DNA from: Trifolium pratense
Taxonomy: Eukaryota > Streptophyta > Magnoliopsida > Fabales > Fabaceae
Reading direction: 5' to 3'
Assembly (NCBI RefSeq): GCF_020283565.1
Contig: NC_060064.1
Coordinates: 8,484,266-8,548,265 of the forward strand
DNA: 64,000 nucleotides
Under the pieces are notes generated by a model. The model was not told the origin of the DNA, ran no database searches, and saw only the letters and a list, made by a program, of their open reading frames with translations. Position 1 is the stretch's first letter; each line of letters opens with the position of its first letter. The translations under genes and the position numbers were made by a program. Below are positions 12,688-22,556 of this stretch, piece after piece.

Positions 12688-12689
12688 TA

Positions 12690-15600
12690 TTTATTAACGT
12701 GGCCACAATGATCCCAAGATGCAACATCTAATTAAGACTCCGTCCAACAAAAGTTAAATGATATTGAATCATAGCGGTAATTATATCATTATCGATACAA
12801 CACCTTCCATGGTTACAAATACCACCAAACTTCGTCGACTAGTCATCTGTGTAGAGTGTAGCGAGAAAATGATATGTCTGTGATCTCAACCATACTATCA
12901 TTTTCTTCGTCAGTCCTCAATTTCTCTCAAATGCCTTAAAGCCAGAGAAATTCTTTGGTCCATAAGATACCACAAGTCCAAGCTCCAAAACAATGTTGAC
13001 TACCGCGGTATAATGATTTAATCAACATCGAGCTCCAATATTTTAGACATAATTTCTCTCAAATGCCTCAAAGCCAGAGAAATTACATGGTTCTTAAGAT
13101 ACCATAATGCCTCAGCTCCAAAATAGTGTTGATCACCGGCTAAGTGATCCCGACAACACTGAGCTTATTTATTTATGTTTACACATAATGCCTCAGCTCC
13201 AAAACAGTGTTGATCACCGGCATAGTGATCCCAACAACATGAGCTATAATATTTATTTATATAATGCCTCAGCTCCAAAATAGTGTTGATCACCGGCATA
13301 GTGATCCCAACAACACTGAGCTATAATATTTATTTATATTTCAAATTTCAAATAATTTCAAATTTATAAAAGGAGTTAATATAAAATTTTAAACTCCCAC
13401 TAATAAAGCATATCAAAAGAATATAAGTTATCTCCCACTAATCAAGTGATCTATGATGTTCAACATTTCAATGAAACATAACGAGAGAAATTCATTTGAA
13501 TCAAAACCAAATTGGATTAGTATTATTAAAAGAGACCAATATAATAGTACAATCACCTTTGGGCAGAATGTACAAACTAAGGTCAAATCCTCAGTCAAAA
13601 CCTCAGATGAGTTAATTAATGAGTATACATTGAGCTTTGAAAGTTGTCATCTTTGGGCTGGCAAATTCCTCCGTTCAACGCATTCTCCAATAACTTCATC
13701 TCAAATTAATTTTTAATCGTAATATATAATAATCACCTTTGAGCAGAAAATTACATGTTACAATTAAAAAACATTCCTCAAACTACAAAGAAAATCTCAT
13801 CGATCGATATAAGCGGTCCCACTTTGGTGGTGACGGTTTATACCAACGCACAAAATTTTCTTGCATAGGAATCATTTGCTCTTTTCAAAATAGGAACAGT
13901 AAAAATATGCACTATATAAATGCATCTAGACTGATCATTCATTATTTTAATTCGCATTCCCAACATTTTTTTTTAATGCGAAAATTAGCATTTTAGGGGA
14001 GAGATCATTACTATTAAACAGTCAACTCATAAGAGATCATTACTGTGAAACAGTCAACTCAATATAATAAATACATAATTTATGCAGCGGAATAACATGA
14101 AACTTCATTTGAAATATTATTGAGGATATAAAGCAAATAGTCCCGAACTTTTATAAATAACATAGAACTCCTCAATATAAGTCTCTATAAACATTTATAA
14201 ATAGTTGACATGTAAAACTCTCCCACTTGATAGAGAATTATAGTTGAATTACCAATCCAAAAGTGTTAAAATATTTAAATAAATATTCAACTATTTTCTC
14301 TATCACACAATGAACATGTCAAACAATGTCACACAAATTTATATTTTTCCAGGATAAAACTCTCAAAATATTAAACTTGAAATACTCACACTCAATAGAG
14401 TAAAATTTAAAAAGTTGGAGTATATAACATGAAATCAATTAATTATTATATAGAGAGTTTCTTAATTTAGAATATTCTGGAAAAACAACAAAACTTTAGT
14501 ATATAATTGCACATTTAATTTCAAACGGAGTAGATGATATTGAAAACAAATTTCTCCTTATATGCAATTGTATAATAAGTCACAACATGAAAAATAATTG
14601 CACAACTAACCTTCAAGAGTGTGACTTACATCCTTGCAAATAGAGTCGATGAGCATTGATGACTTTACAATAAGATCTTTGACAATGTCATCTCAAACAG
14701 CTCACAAATCAACAGTAAACCATTATATCATAATAAAAAGACTCTAATAATAAATCAATGCAAAGATAATTCAATTTTCAATTACCTTTAATAATTGCTC
14801 AAAAGACCAACTTATTTTTACACAAAGCTACAATATATATGCGGTGTCCATGGCATAGTTAATCTGTCCCAAATTTGATTCCACCAGAACCGGCTACATC
14901 GAATAAGATTTATGGTATTGTGTATAACAACTGTATAGAAATGCTGAATCAATATATGTAGACATATAAGTAAACTGCACAATACCAAGGAAAATTACCT
15001 CATAAAAATATAAGAGCCGAAAAACAGAAAAAAACCAAACACGGCTAAAAATTATTTTTCTCAATGATTAAATATATAAGGCTCTCTTATATCTCCCAAA
15101 GTTAAACATTAAACCCTACTAATTGCAAGGTCAGAAAACTTACTATCACAAAATTGAGATCAAAACCCAACTTGATAATCAATAGCCGGAAAATAAAAAT
15201 TTAAGATGAGAAAATATGTTTTATTTGTTTTTCTCATCTTAAAGCCAACAGTGATCGCAAAATTAAACAAGTAAATATTGATAGTGTTGGAAACCCCAAA
15301 TTAAAATTTATTGTTTCAACAAAACCATAAGATTCAAATCCAAATTTTGCCTCACAAATTCTAAAATTGATTTAGAATAAAATAAAAGCGAAGCAAAGGT
15401 TAATTATAGCAAAGAAGTAATGATGACGGTTTAATGTTTTCAGTGACCTGAACTGAACTCAAACATATTCCAAGTTACCCTTTAAAACAAAATCTGGAAC
15501 CATAATGGACAAATATGCTTTGCAAAATTTGTGAAAGCCAATATGAATGATTAGATATATCATAATATAATGCTAATGATCAGTCACGTAGTGGTACTGG

Positions 15601-15875
15601 GTTAATGAAGAAACAAATAAAATAATTTCCAAAACTTTGTAATCTTTGATAATTCGATCATAGTTGAAAAAAGGGCACAACCTTTTCCTTATCAAATGGC
15701 GATTGAATAACAGTCAAATGAATGCACAATTCCATAAATTAAAAGTTTTAGGTCTGGCCAAAATTAAAATTAACATGATTGATCCAAAAACAAATACTAC
15801 CGGAATAAAAATTTCTCAACTATCAATCGTGTCTATGATTCACAAGAAAATTAGGGTTCTAATCATATAATATCA
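12690..15875. other. Non-coding interior of the LTR retrotransposon
   Basis: No reverse transcriptase, integrase, protease or gag similarity is seen. At about 13090-13345 there are three or four tandem copies of a ~75-bp unit containing CAGCTCCAAAA and GTTGATCACCGGC. At 12925-13085 the segment TCTCTCAAATGCC..AGCCAGAGAAATT occurs twice. The remainder is AT-rich without recognised structure. Confidence 0.65.
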
Positions 15876-15888
15876 TGCTCTGATACCA
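15876..15888 (-). other. Primer-binding site (initiator tRNA-Met)
   Basis: The minus strand reads TGGTATCAGAGC, complementary to the 3' end of plant initiator methionine tRNA. It lies two bases inside the 15891-16360 LTR and fixes the element's orientation. Confidence 0.9.
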
Positions 15889-15890
15889 CA

Positions 15891-16360
15891 TGTAATAATT
15901 AATAATTTAGAGATCGACATATTATATGAAATTAGAACACACTTACTTGATAATCATAATCACAAACCATCGTTACCGGAAGCGCACCAATATCGAAAAC
16001 ATCGATATACTAGACAAGGTCTTCCTCTGCCTAATCACATGCTCCAGTCTTTGAGGTCTTTGATGGGGAAGACAACAAATGAGCGTTCAGCTTATGCTAG
16101 CTTGACAACGTGACGGCAAAGGGGACCTAGCCTATCTATTTATAAGATAACAACCCTAGTACCACCCATCATGGACTCTAGAGTTGGGCCTACACTTTGT
16201 TTCTACACAAATCAGAATTAGTGTTCAAGCCCATTATTACTGATCACAATTATCGGGCTTAAGCATCATCAAATGGATCATAACAACATCAACCCGTTTT
16301 TATTAAAATTAAAAGCCACAATTGATTGCAACCCACAAAATATTAGAAAATATTCTAACA
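15891..16360 (-). repeat. LTR (5' LTR in element orientation)
   Basis: 470 bp, paired with 11850-12319, about seven single-base differences and no indels noticed. Confidence 0.92.
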
Positions 16361-16602
16361 TCCCATGCTATTGAAATTAAAAGGGTGAACGTTAATTGAC
16401 ACATTTACAAGGGTGTGTTTGATCGAGAGTGTTTGAAAGGGATGAAGACAATATTTTAAAATTTACGGTTTTGGTTCAATTTTTAGAAGGGGAGAAGAGA
16501 GAAGAATAAGCGAATAAAATTCCTCCTGTGACCACTTAATCTCGTTCGGGAGTCAGTTATGTCAAATTAATATTTATATTTAACCAAGCATTATCAATTA
16601 AG

Positions 16603-16761
16603 TCCTTGTCTTTTGGGGAGGAAAATATGTGCACTGAGTTTTTAGCAAAGCTTAGAGCAAGGTCAAGTGATGATCTAATGTTAGTTCTTGATCCTCTAGC
16701 ATATCTTCGTTTGTTGCTTCTGACAGACATTATGGGTGTTGCATATCATCTGAGACAATAA
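16603..16761 (+). pseudogene. LINE/RNase H-like C-terminal fragment
   Basis: An open stretch reads ..GEENMCTEFLAKLRARSS.. and ends ..LLLLTDIMGVAYHLRQ-stop. This resembles the extreme C-terminus of plant non-LTR (LINE) RNase H domains, where a segment like 'REGN-CADFLAKLGA' is followed by a leucine-rich tail. A pyrimidine-rich trailer and an A-run (about 16762-16814) follow, as at a LINE 3' end. Everything upstream of this tail is missing, so it is probably a 5'-truncated insertion. I did not find its target duplication. Confidence 0.6.
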
Positions 16762-18196
16762 TTTTTTCTTCCTTTTTTTCTTCTTTTTATCTTTTCTCTT
16801 GTAACAAAAAAAATCATCCTAAGATTAATATGACTGAGTCTAAGGCTAATTTAGTGGCTTACTCAATAAAAATTAGCGCATATAAGCAAATTTAAACATG
16901 CCAAATTATTATTATTATTATTTTTATTGTAAAAAAAACCAATTTTCTTTTTGTGGAGCTCTTATTAGACCATATACAATGGTAGTGTTGAAAGTGGGGT
17001 TCAACTACCAAAATGAGTCCAATGAGATGTTTACATGAGTGTTGAAAATGAGATGAATGTGAGAGAAGATGAAAAACTTCAACACAGTTAAAACCAAAAA
17101 GCAGAACACGCGGCAGGCTTTGTGTGGCTTGCAGCAGGCGCGTGTACACCACGTGCGAGGGGGAGAGTGGCGAAGCGCAACACGCGAAGAGAGAGTCTTA
17201 AATTGATAAGATCCAGCCACGTGGCTGACTGCTATTGGCTGAATTTTTATCCATTTAATACTTTGAATTCAATTATTTCGTTGCAAATTAATTTTTAATT
17301 TTATAATTTTTTTACCAAAATTCATGATTTTTTTTGTCTATAAATAGAGACTTGGTTCATTTGATTTGGACACAAAAAAAAAATCGATTTTTTCACTATA
17401 TTAATCTTATTATTATCTTTCTATTAGTGTTAATCTTGAAATGGATCCCAATAATCACTTCAATGGCCAAAATTCTTCTAATTATCCCAACAATTATCAA
17501 AATCCGAACAATTACCAAAATCCCAACAATTTTCAAAATCCAAATCAATTTTCCAACCAACATCCTCAAAACATACCTAATTTTGGTTTTGCACCAAATT
17601 TCAATCAGTCATCCTCTATTCCAAACTTTCATCCATATTATGGATCTATGATGAGAAATTCATCTCAAACACTCATGTTTAATGATTATATGCCAATGGT
17701 GAATGAAAATGTTCCGAGTGGTGGTGCACCTGAATTTTCAACACAAATAACTATTGCTAATGAGGATTCAACTCCTAAGAGCAAGAAAAACCAGCAACCA
17801 GCATGGAACACTGAACAAAATTTGGTGCTAATTAGTGGGTGAATCAAATTTGGAACAAGCAGTGTTGTCGGGAGAAACCAGAAAGGTGAAACATATTGGG
17901 GTCAAATTGCTGACTATTGTAATGAGCATTGCTCATTCGATCCTCCGCGTGATGGAGTTGCATGCTGAAACCGTTTTAATTATATGAACAAAATATTGGG
18001 TAAATGGATTGGCGCTACGCGTTTCCAAGGAAGCGGTTGGTCCGAGAATGATGTCTTGGCAAAAACGCAGGAAATATATGCATGTGGGAAGAATGTTCGA
18101 TTCACTTTAATGGAAGAATGGAATGCTCTCTGTGATCAACCACGTTATAGTAATCAAGTAGGATCTGGAAGTAGTGGATCTAAGAGATCTCACGAG

Positions 18197-20234
18197 CAGG
18201 GGCGTAGCCAGGTAGAGCTGAGGGGGTTTCAACTGAACCCCCTGAACTTAAAAAATTTGTACGTATATCCTTATATATTTTGCTTTATGAACTCCCTAAG
18301 ATATTACTTTTCCACCCACCTAAGAGAAGAAGAGAACACAGAGGAATAGAAATAGAGAAATGCAGGCTGTTGGGTTTTTGTATGTTGGCTACATTTTGCA
18401 AAAACATATTTTAGCCAAGTGTTGAGACATATGTGCTGACCCCAAGTGTTGTGACAAATGTTGGTACACTTTGGAACAACACCTGTCTATGTATCTGTGC
18501 GCGCCAGCTAGCGGGTTTTTAATTTCTACTCAATCTTTTGAAGATTTGATTGAAGAATTGTTTCAAGGTTTCTTACAGAGGAAGGCGCACGTGTTTAATG
18601 TGTTTCAGGAGGCAGCTGAAACCCTAGTTATATCTTCTAAAGGAATTATATTTTTGGAAAATATATTTTTGTGTTTCAAAAATAGAACTATTATTTTCAA
18701 AAATATATCACTGCTGCCGCAATTCTAGAAGCCCTAATTTTGTCTTGAAGCCCAAGTCGTTCTACTACTATAAATACGAAGGCAAGCATATGGTTTCAAG
18801 CATCTAAAATCGTGTCTTACAAAGCGTGTGTTTTAGGGATTTTAGAGTGTTAATTGTGAGCCTTTCTTGTGTCTTATTGATGCAAGCTTAGGACCTGAGT
18901 GTTATTGAGTTGTAAGTGTGAACTTCTCCTAAGCTTTGAAGTACGGAGATTGTTCTATTGTGTTGTGTGGTTTGCTCGCAAGCTTTTAAGCAAGAGTGAA
19001 TCCTAGTTTCTTAGGAGTGTGTCTCCACCTGTTGTAATCGTTGAAGTTTATAACAACGCTGTATGTGTTGTTAAGGTGGGAATTGGGACGGGGTCTCATA
19101 TCTAGGAGTTCCTAGGTAGAAGTGTCATTGGGTAGTGATTAAGTGAGAAGTTGTAAACGGGTGAGTTTAGCTTCGAAGTAATACTGCTGATAGTGGACTT
19201 CATTCCTGGATTGGTATCCCCCAGAGTAGGCAAGTTGGCTGAACTGGGTTAACAACTCTTGTGTGTTATTTACGTTACTGTCTTTATTATTTTGTGTTCT
19301 GTGTTCTGTGTATAGACAAGTGTTGACGCACCTTGGTCAACATCTGTCTACTACGTGACGGACAAGTGTTGACACACTTTGATCAACACTTGTCTACTAT
19401 GTGCCAGGAATTTCACAGGCAAAAAATAATAAAAGGATCAACCATTCACTAGAAGATAGAGAAACAGAGAATGAAAAAAGAAACTGAAAGTGAGAGAGCG
19501 GCTGCTGCAATCGTTCTCTGAAAGATGATAATATGATACTATTTAGGGTTTTTTTCACCAATAACTCATTTTGGGCTTTTTTTTCTACGTGGCCAAATTG
19601 TTATATTTGTATATTTTTTTGTTACATTGGGTTTAATTCCATTTAAAACAAACATATAAAAGAAAAATTGTATCCCATAAAAACTATACTGTTTTTTATT
19701 TTTGGCTCTAATGTTATAAATTATTGTTCTTTTTATTTGACATTTTATAACAAGTTAAATTTCCATCAAATTATATATGCAAGAGTTAGAATCCGAACCT
19801 CGGACATTCTACTTATTTATTTTAAGAGTGAAATTTTAGCCTCTAAATTACTTACCAAAAAAAATAAATAAACATATGAAATCAAACAAATGTGCATGAT
19901 GACTTATCTCATTTGTGCAACATAAATTTGACATATTATATCAAGGCAACTATAAAGTTGATTCACCCTATAAAAAATTTATAAAGTTAACTAACATTTT
20001 ATTGTAAAGTAATAACCCCAACTATAAATTTTGGTAGAATATTTTTCTTATGAATTTACTTTTTAGGATCGAGTTTTTTGTGTAAATATATATTTTTAAA
20101 ATTGTGTTAATTGTAAGTGATTTTTAAGAAAACTTGCTCATTCAAAAAAAAAATGCTAACACGAATCTAAGACAAAAAATTTATTAAGGTAAAATTATCC
20201 GCACCCCTGCCTCGGGTTCCTGACTACGCCACTG
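18197..20234. mobile_element. Non-autonomous hAT element, 2038 bp
   Basis: Flanked by the perfect 8-bp duplication CTCACGAG (18189-18196 and 20235-20242). Ends are inverted: CAGGGGCGTAGCCAGG and, complementing the right end, CAGTGGCGTAGTCAGG. No hAT transposase is seen. Without the solo LTR (18368-19415) plus its duplication, the element is about 985 bp of AT-rich non-coding DNA. Confidence 0.93.
18368..19415. mobile_element. Solo LTR of an LTR retrotransposon, 1048 bp
   Basis: Starts TGTTGGG, ends TTTCA (TG...CA) and is flanked by the 5-bp duplication CAGGC (18363-18367 and 19416-19420). It contains a promoter-like block (CTATAAATACGAAGG near 18769) and a region like plant Copia LTRs (..GGGAATTGGGACGGGGTCTC..). 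No internal domain, primer site or second LTR is present, so it is a product of LTR-LTR recombination. The class, probably Copia with long LTRs, is inferred only from general appearance. Confidence 0.88.
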
Positions 20235-20458
20235 CTCACGAGAGTGATGCATGTGGCTCAAACTCTGTAGGATTTAGTGCTCGTCCTATGGGTAGGGAGA
20301 CAACTATAAAAAGGGTAAAATTGAAGACACAAACAAAGACGTGAAATTGAAGACACTTATATACTCAATCGATTTAGAGAGCGTCGACAGAAAATATTGG
20401 AAGATAATGCACCTCGTACTAGAAAATCAATAGAGATCATGCAGCGGCAAACCAAAGA

Positions 20459-21578
20459 CTAATTGACGACTACTTTGCCGATGAACCTACATATGACGAT
20501 GCAATATTTCGTCGTCGCTACCGGATGCAAAAACATGTTTTCCTTCGAACTGTTGGGGACCTTTCAAGTAGTGATAACTACTTCACCCAACGACTTGATG
20601 CAGCCAATAAAGAAGGTATATCACCTTTAGCAAAATGTACCACAACAATGCGTAGTTAGCATATGGTATGGCAGCAGATGCGGTCGATGAGTACATCAAA
20701 ATAGGTGGTACTACAACATTGGAGTGCTTACGTAGATTCTGTAAAGGAATCATACGATTGTATGAGCAAGTGTATCTGAGAGCACCAACCCAAGATGACC
20801 TGCAAAAAATACTACATGTTAGTGAAATGCGGGGGTTCCTAGGGATGATTGGGAGTATTGACTGCATGCACTGGGAGTGGAAAAATTGTCCTAAAGCATG
20901 GGAAGATTAATTTACTAGAGGGATAAGGGAACCGCCACAGTTATTCTTGAAGCAGTTGCATCTCATGATCTATGGATCTAGCATGCCTTTTTTGGATGTT
21001 CGGGAACGTTGAACGATATAAACGTTATAGACTGGTCACCAATGTTTGATGACGTGGAACAGAGAAATGCTCCTACTGTTAATTTCTTTGTGAATCAGCA
21101 TCCCTATAATATGACATACTATCTAGCTGATGGTATCTACCCTTCTTATCCAACTTTCGTTAAATCGATTAGACTTCCTTAAAGTGAACCCGATAAGTTA
21201 TTTGCAAAATATCAGGAGGGATATTGGAAGGACATCGAATGTGCATTTGGAGTGCTTCAAGCTCGATTTAAAATCATTCGTGAAACAGCTCGCTTGTAGG
21301 ACATAGCCGATTTGGGTATCATAATGAGATCATGCATCATATTACATAATATGATTGTTAAGGATGAACGAGACTCATATGCTCAACGTAGGAACGATTT
21401 TGAGCAATCCGAGGAAAGTGGATCTAGTGCACCGCAACCATACTCGACCGAGGTGTTACCCGCTTTTGTAAATCATGTGCGTTCTAGATCCGAGTTCCGT
21501 GATCCAAAAGGTCATCAAGAATTGCAAGCAGGTTTAGTGAAGCACATATGGACAAAGTTTGGAATGAGACGTGATTGA
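20459..21578 (+). pseudogene. HARBI1-like PIF/Harbinger transposase, inactivated
   Basis: DDE-nuclease family: DDYFADEPTYDDAIFRRRYR near the start, then a helical region and three catalytic neighbourhoods. First Asp in GMIGSIDCMHWEWKNCP (about 20845-20895), second Asp in YYLADGIYPSYP (about 21118-21153), Glu in YWKDIECAFGVLQARF (about 21222-21270). It ends with RSCIILHNMIVKDERD and a C-terminal tail at 21578. Disruptions include stops near 20654, 20908, 20979, 21180 and 21297 and at least one frameshift around 20920. The acidic residues are recognisable but the protein is lost. It would have cut and joined the element's ends at TWA sites. Confidence 0.88.
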
Positions 21579-22127
21579 AGATGATTTGTATCGTACTAAT
21601 TATTACGTTGCTTGTGTGTTGCATTGCATTTTAAATTATTTGTATCGTACTAATTATGTTGCTTGTGTGTTGCATTGCATTTTAAATTATTTGTATCGCA
21701 CTAATTACGTTAGTTGTGTGTTGTATTTTAAATTAAGTTAAGATGATTTGTATCGTATAAATTATTTAAATAAATTTTGTTTTTATTAAAAAAATTAAAA
21801 AATAAATTGCTAAGTGTTTATTATTTTAATTTAATTTTAATTGATAATTGTAATTTTATGTAATCATAAAAACAAAAATATAAATATAAATAAGAATATG
21901 AAATAAAAAGTGGTGAAGTAGAGTGTTGAATGAAAAAACTAATGGAGAGGGTAAAAGTTGAATGAGTGTTGAATGAATAGGTGGAAGAAAGAGAAAATGA
22001 TGTGAAGCAAAAAAGGTGGTGTTGACTGTTGAGTGTTGAGACTATTATAGATGGTCTTAAAAGTTACAACATGCATAAACTGTCAAAAATTCAGTAAAAA
22101 AACATGCATAAGGCCGTACCAATCGAA

Positions 22128-22199
22128 GCCCACGAGGCCCAATTAACTTTGAAAGGGAAATAAAATCGTGACAAGCGGCAGAGCTCTTAATATAAATAG
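22128..22199 (+). promoter_or_regulatory. RS2Z gene promoter
   Basis: Two GCCCA/GGCCCAA 'site II'-like motifs (22128-22133 and 22136-22142), common in promoters of plant housekeeping and growth genes, lie about 50 bp before a TATA box (AATATAAATAG, 22189-22199). The Harbinger end at 22056 is only about 70 bp upstream of the first motif. Confidence 0.6.
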
Positions 22200-22263
22200 T
22201 GAAACGTACAATCAGAAACTTTCAGATCAGAGGGTTAGGTTTTCGGCAATCTACTCGTACAAG

Positions 22264-22540
22264 GTACATCTTTCTCTTCTCTCCTTTCCCCTTTTTCCCC
22301 AATTCAATTGATCTTCCTTTCAATTTTGTTCTTTCCATCGGATCTAGTAATTGCATTCATCTCCTTCAATTTTGCAGTTCCTGTTTTCAATTTCATCGAT
22401 TTTTTTAATCCCCTTTCGATTTTGGATTTAAAATTGGTTAATTAGATCTAGACATTATCGATGCTTGCAACTAATTTGTGCTCGCAATTAAGTTAATTTT
22501 GTTGATTAATAACGCAATTTCAGTTATTTGTTTAATACAG
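22264..22540 (+). other. 5' leader intron of the RS2Z gene
   Basis: Begins AAG|GTACATC and ends TTTAATACAG|CTAGAAG, pyrimidine-rich, 17 bp before the start codon. An alternative acceptor (ATTTCAG at about 22523) is possible. Leader introns of this type often raise expression in plants; that role here is inference. Confidence 0.65.
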
Positions 22541-22556
22541 CTAGAAGAGATCGACA

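Larger units (their letters stand above)
11850..16360 (-). mobile_element. Complete non-coding LTR retrotransposon (LARD-like), 4511 bp
   Basis: Two direct 470-bp LTRs (11850-12319 and 15891-16360) start TGTAATAATT and end TTCTAACA. The element is flanked by the 5-bp duplication TCCCA (11845-11849 and 16361-16365). Next to the right LTR, the minus strand reads TGGTATCAGAGCATG two bases after the LTR. This is the primer-binding site for initiator methionine tRNA. Next to the left LTR, the minus strand reads AAGTGGGAGAA, the polypurine tract. Orientation is therefore minus. The LTRs differ at about seven positions (~1.5%), so insertion is recent. The 3.57-kb interior has no gag or pol coding, so the element must have moved with proteins supplied by a relative. 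Confidence 0.92.
17441..20344 (+). pseudogene. Harbinger ORF1 (Myb/SANT-like DNA-binding protein), broken
   Basis: Starts at 17441 with an Asn/Pro/Gln-rich N-terminus, then a tryptophan-containing SANT-like segment (PAWNTEQNLVLISG..) typical of PIF ORF1 proteins, which in plants are often mis-annotated as glutathione S-transferase T3-like. Two in-frame TGA stops (17840-17842 and 17966-17968) interrupt it. The frame then runs on (NRFNYMNKILGKW..) to the hAT insertion at 18197. It resumes in the same frame at 20243 (SDACGSNSVGFSARPMG..) and reaches a stop at about 20342. ORF1 proteins normally bind element DNA and help the transposase; this one cannot be made intact. Confidence 0.85.
16968..22056 (+). 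mobile_element. PIF/Harbinger DNA transposon, decayed, with nested insertions (5089 bp)
   Basis: Flanked by the 3-bp duplication TTA (16965-16967 and 22057-22059), typical of PIF/Harbinger. Ends are inverted: GACCATATACAATGG at the left, and GACCATCTATAATAG as the complement of the right. It carries the two genes expected of the superfamily in the same direction: a Myb/SANT-like ORF1 and a HARBI1-type DDE nuclease, both broken by stops. A hAT element (18197-20234) interrupts ORF1. Without the hAT and its duplication, the element would be about 3.04 kb. Its own TATA box (CTATAAATAG, about 17338) precedes ORF1 by about 100 bp. Confidence 0.92.

Noticed and set aside
13453..13996. Two 85-87 codon frames inside the non-coding LTR retrotransposon
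   Set aside because: No similarity to gag or pol, and on the strand opposite to the element's transcription. Compatible with chance in AT-rich sequence.
15876..15888. tRNA-like sequence
   Set aside because: It is only the primer-binding complement of initiator tRNA-Met, not a tRNA gene; no cloverleaf flanks it.
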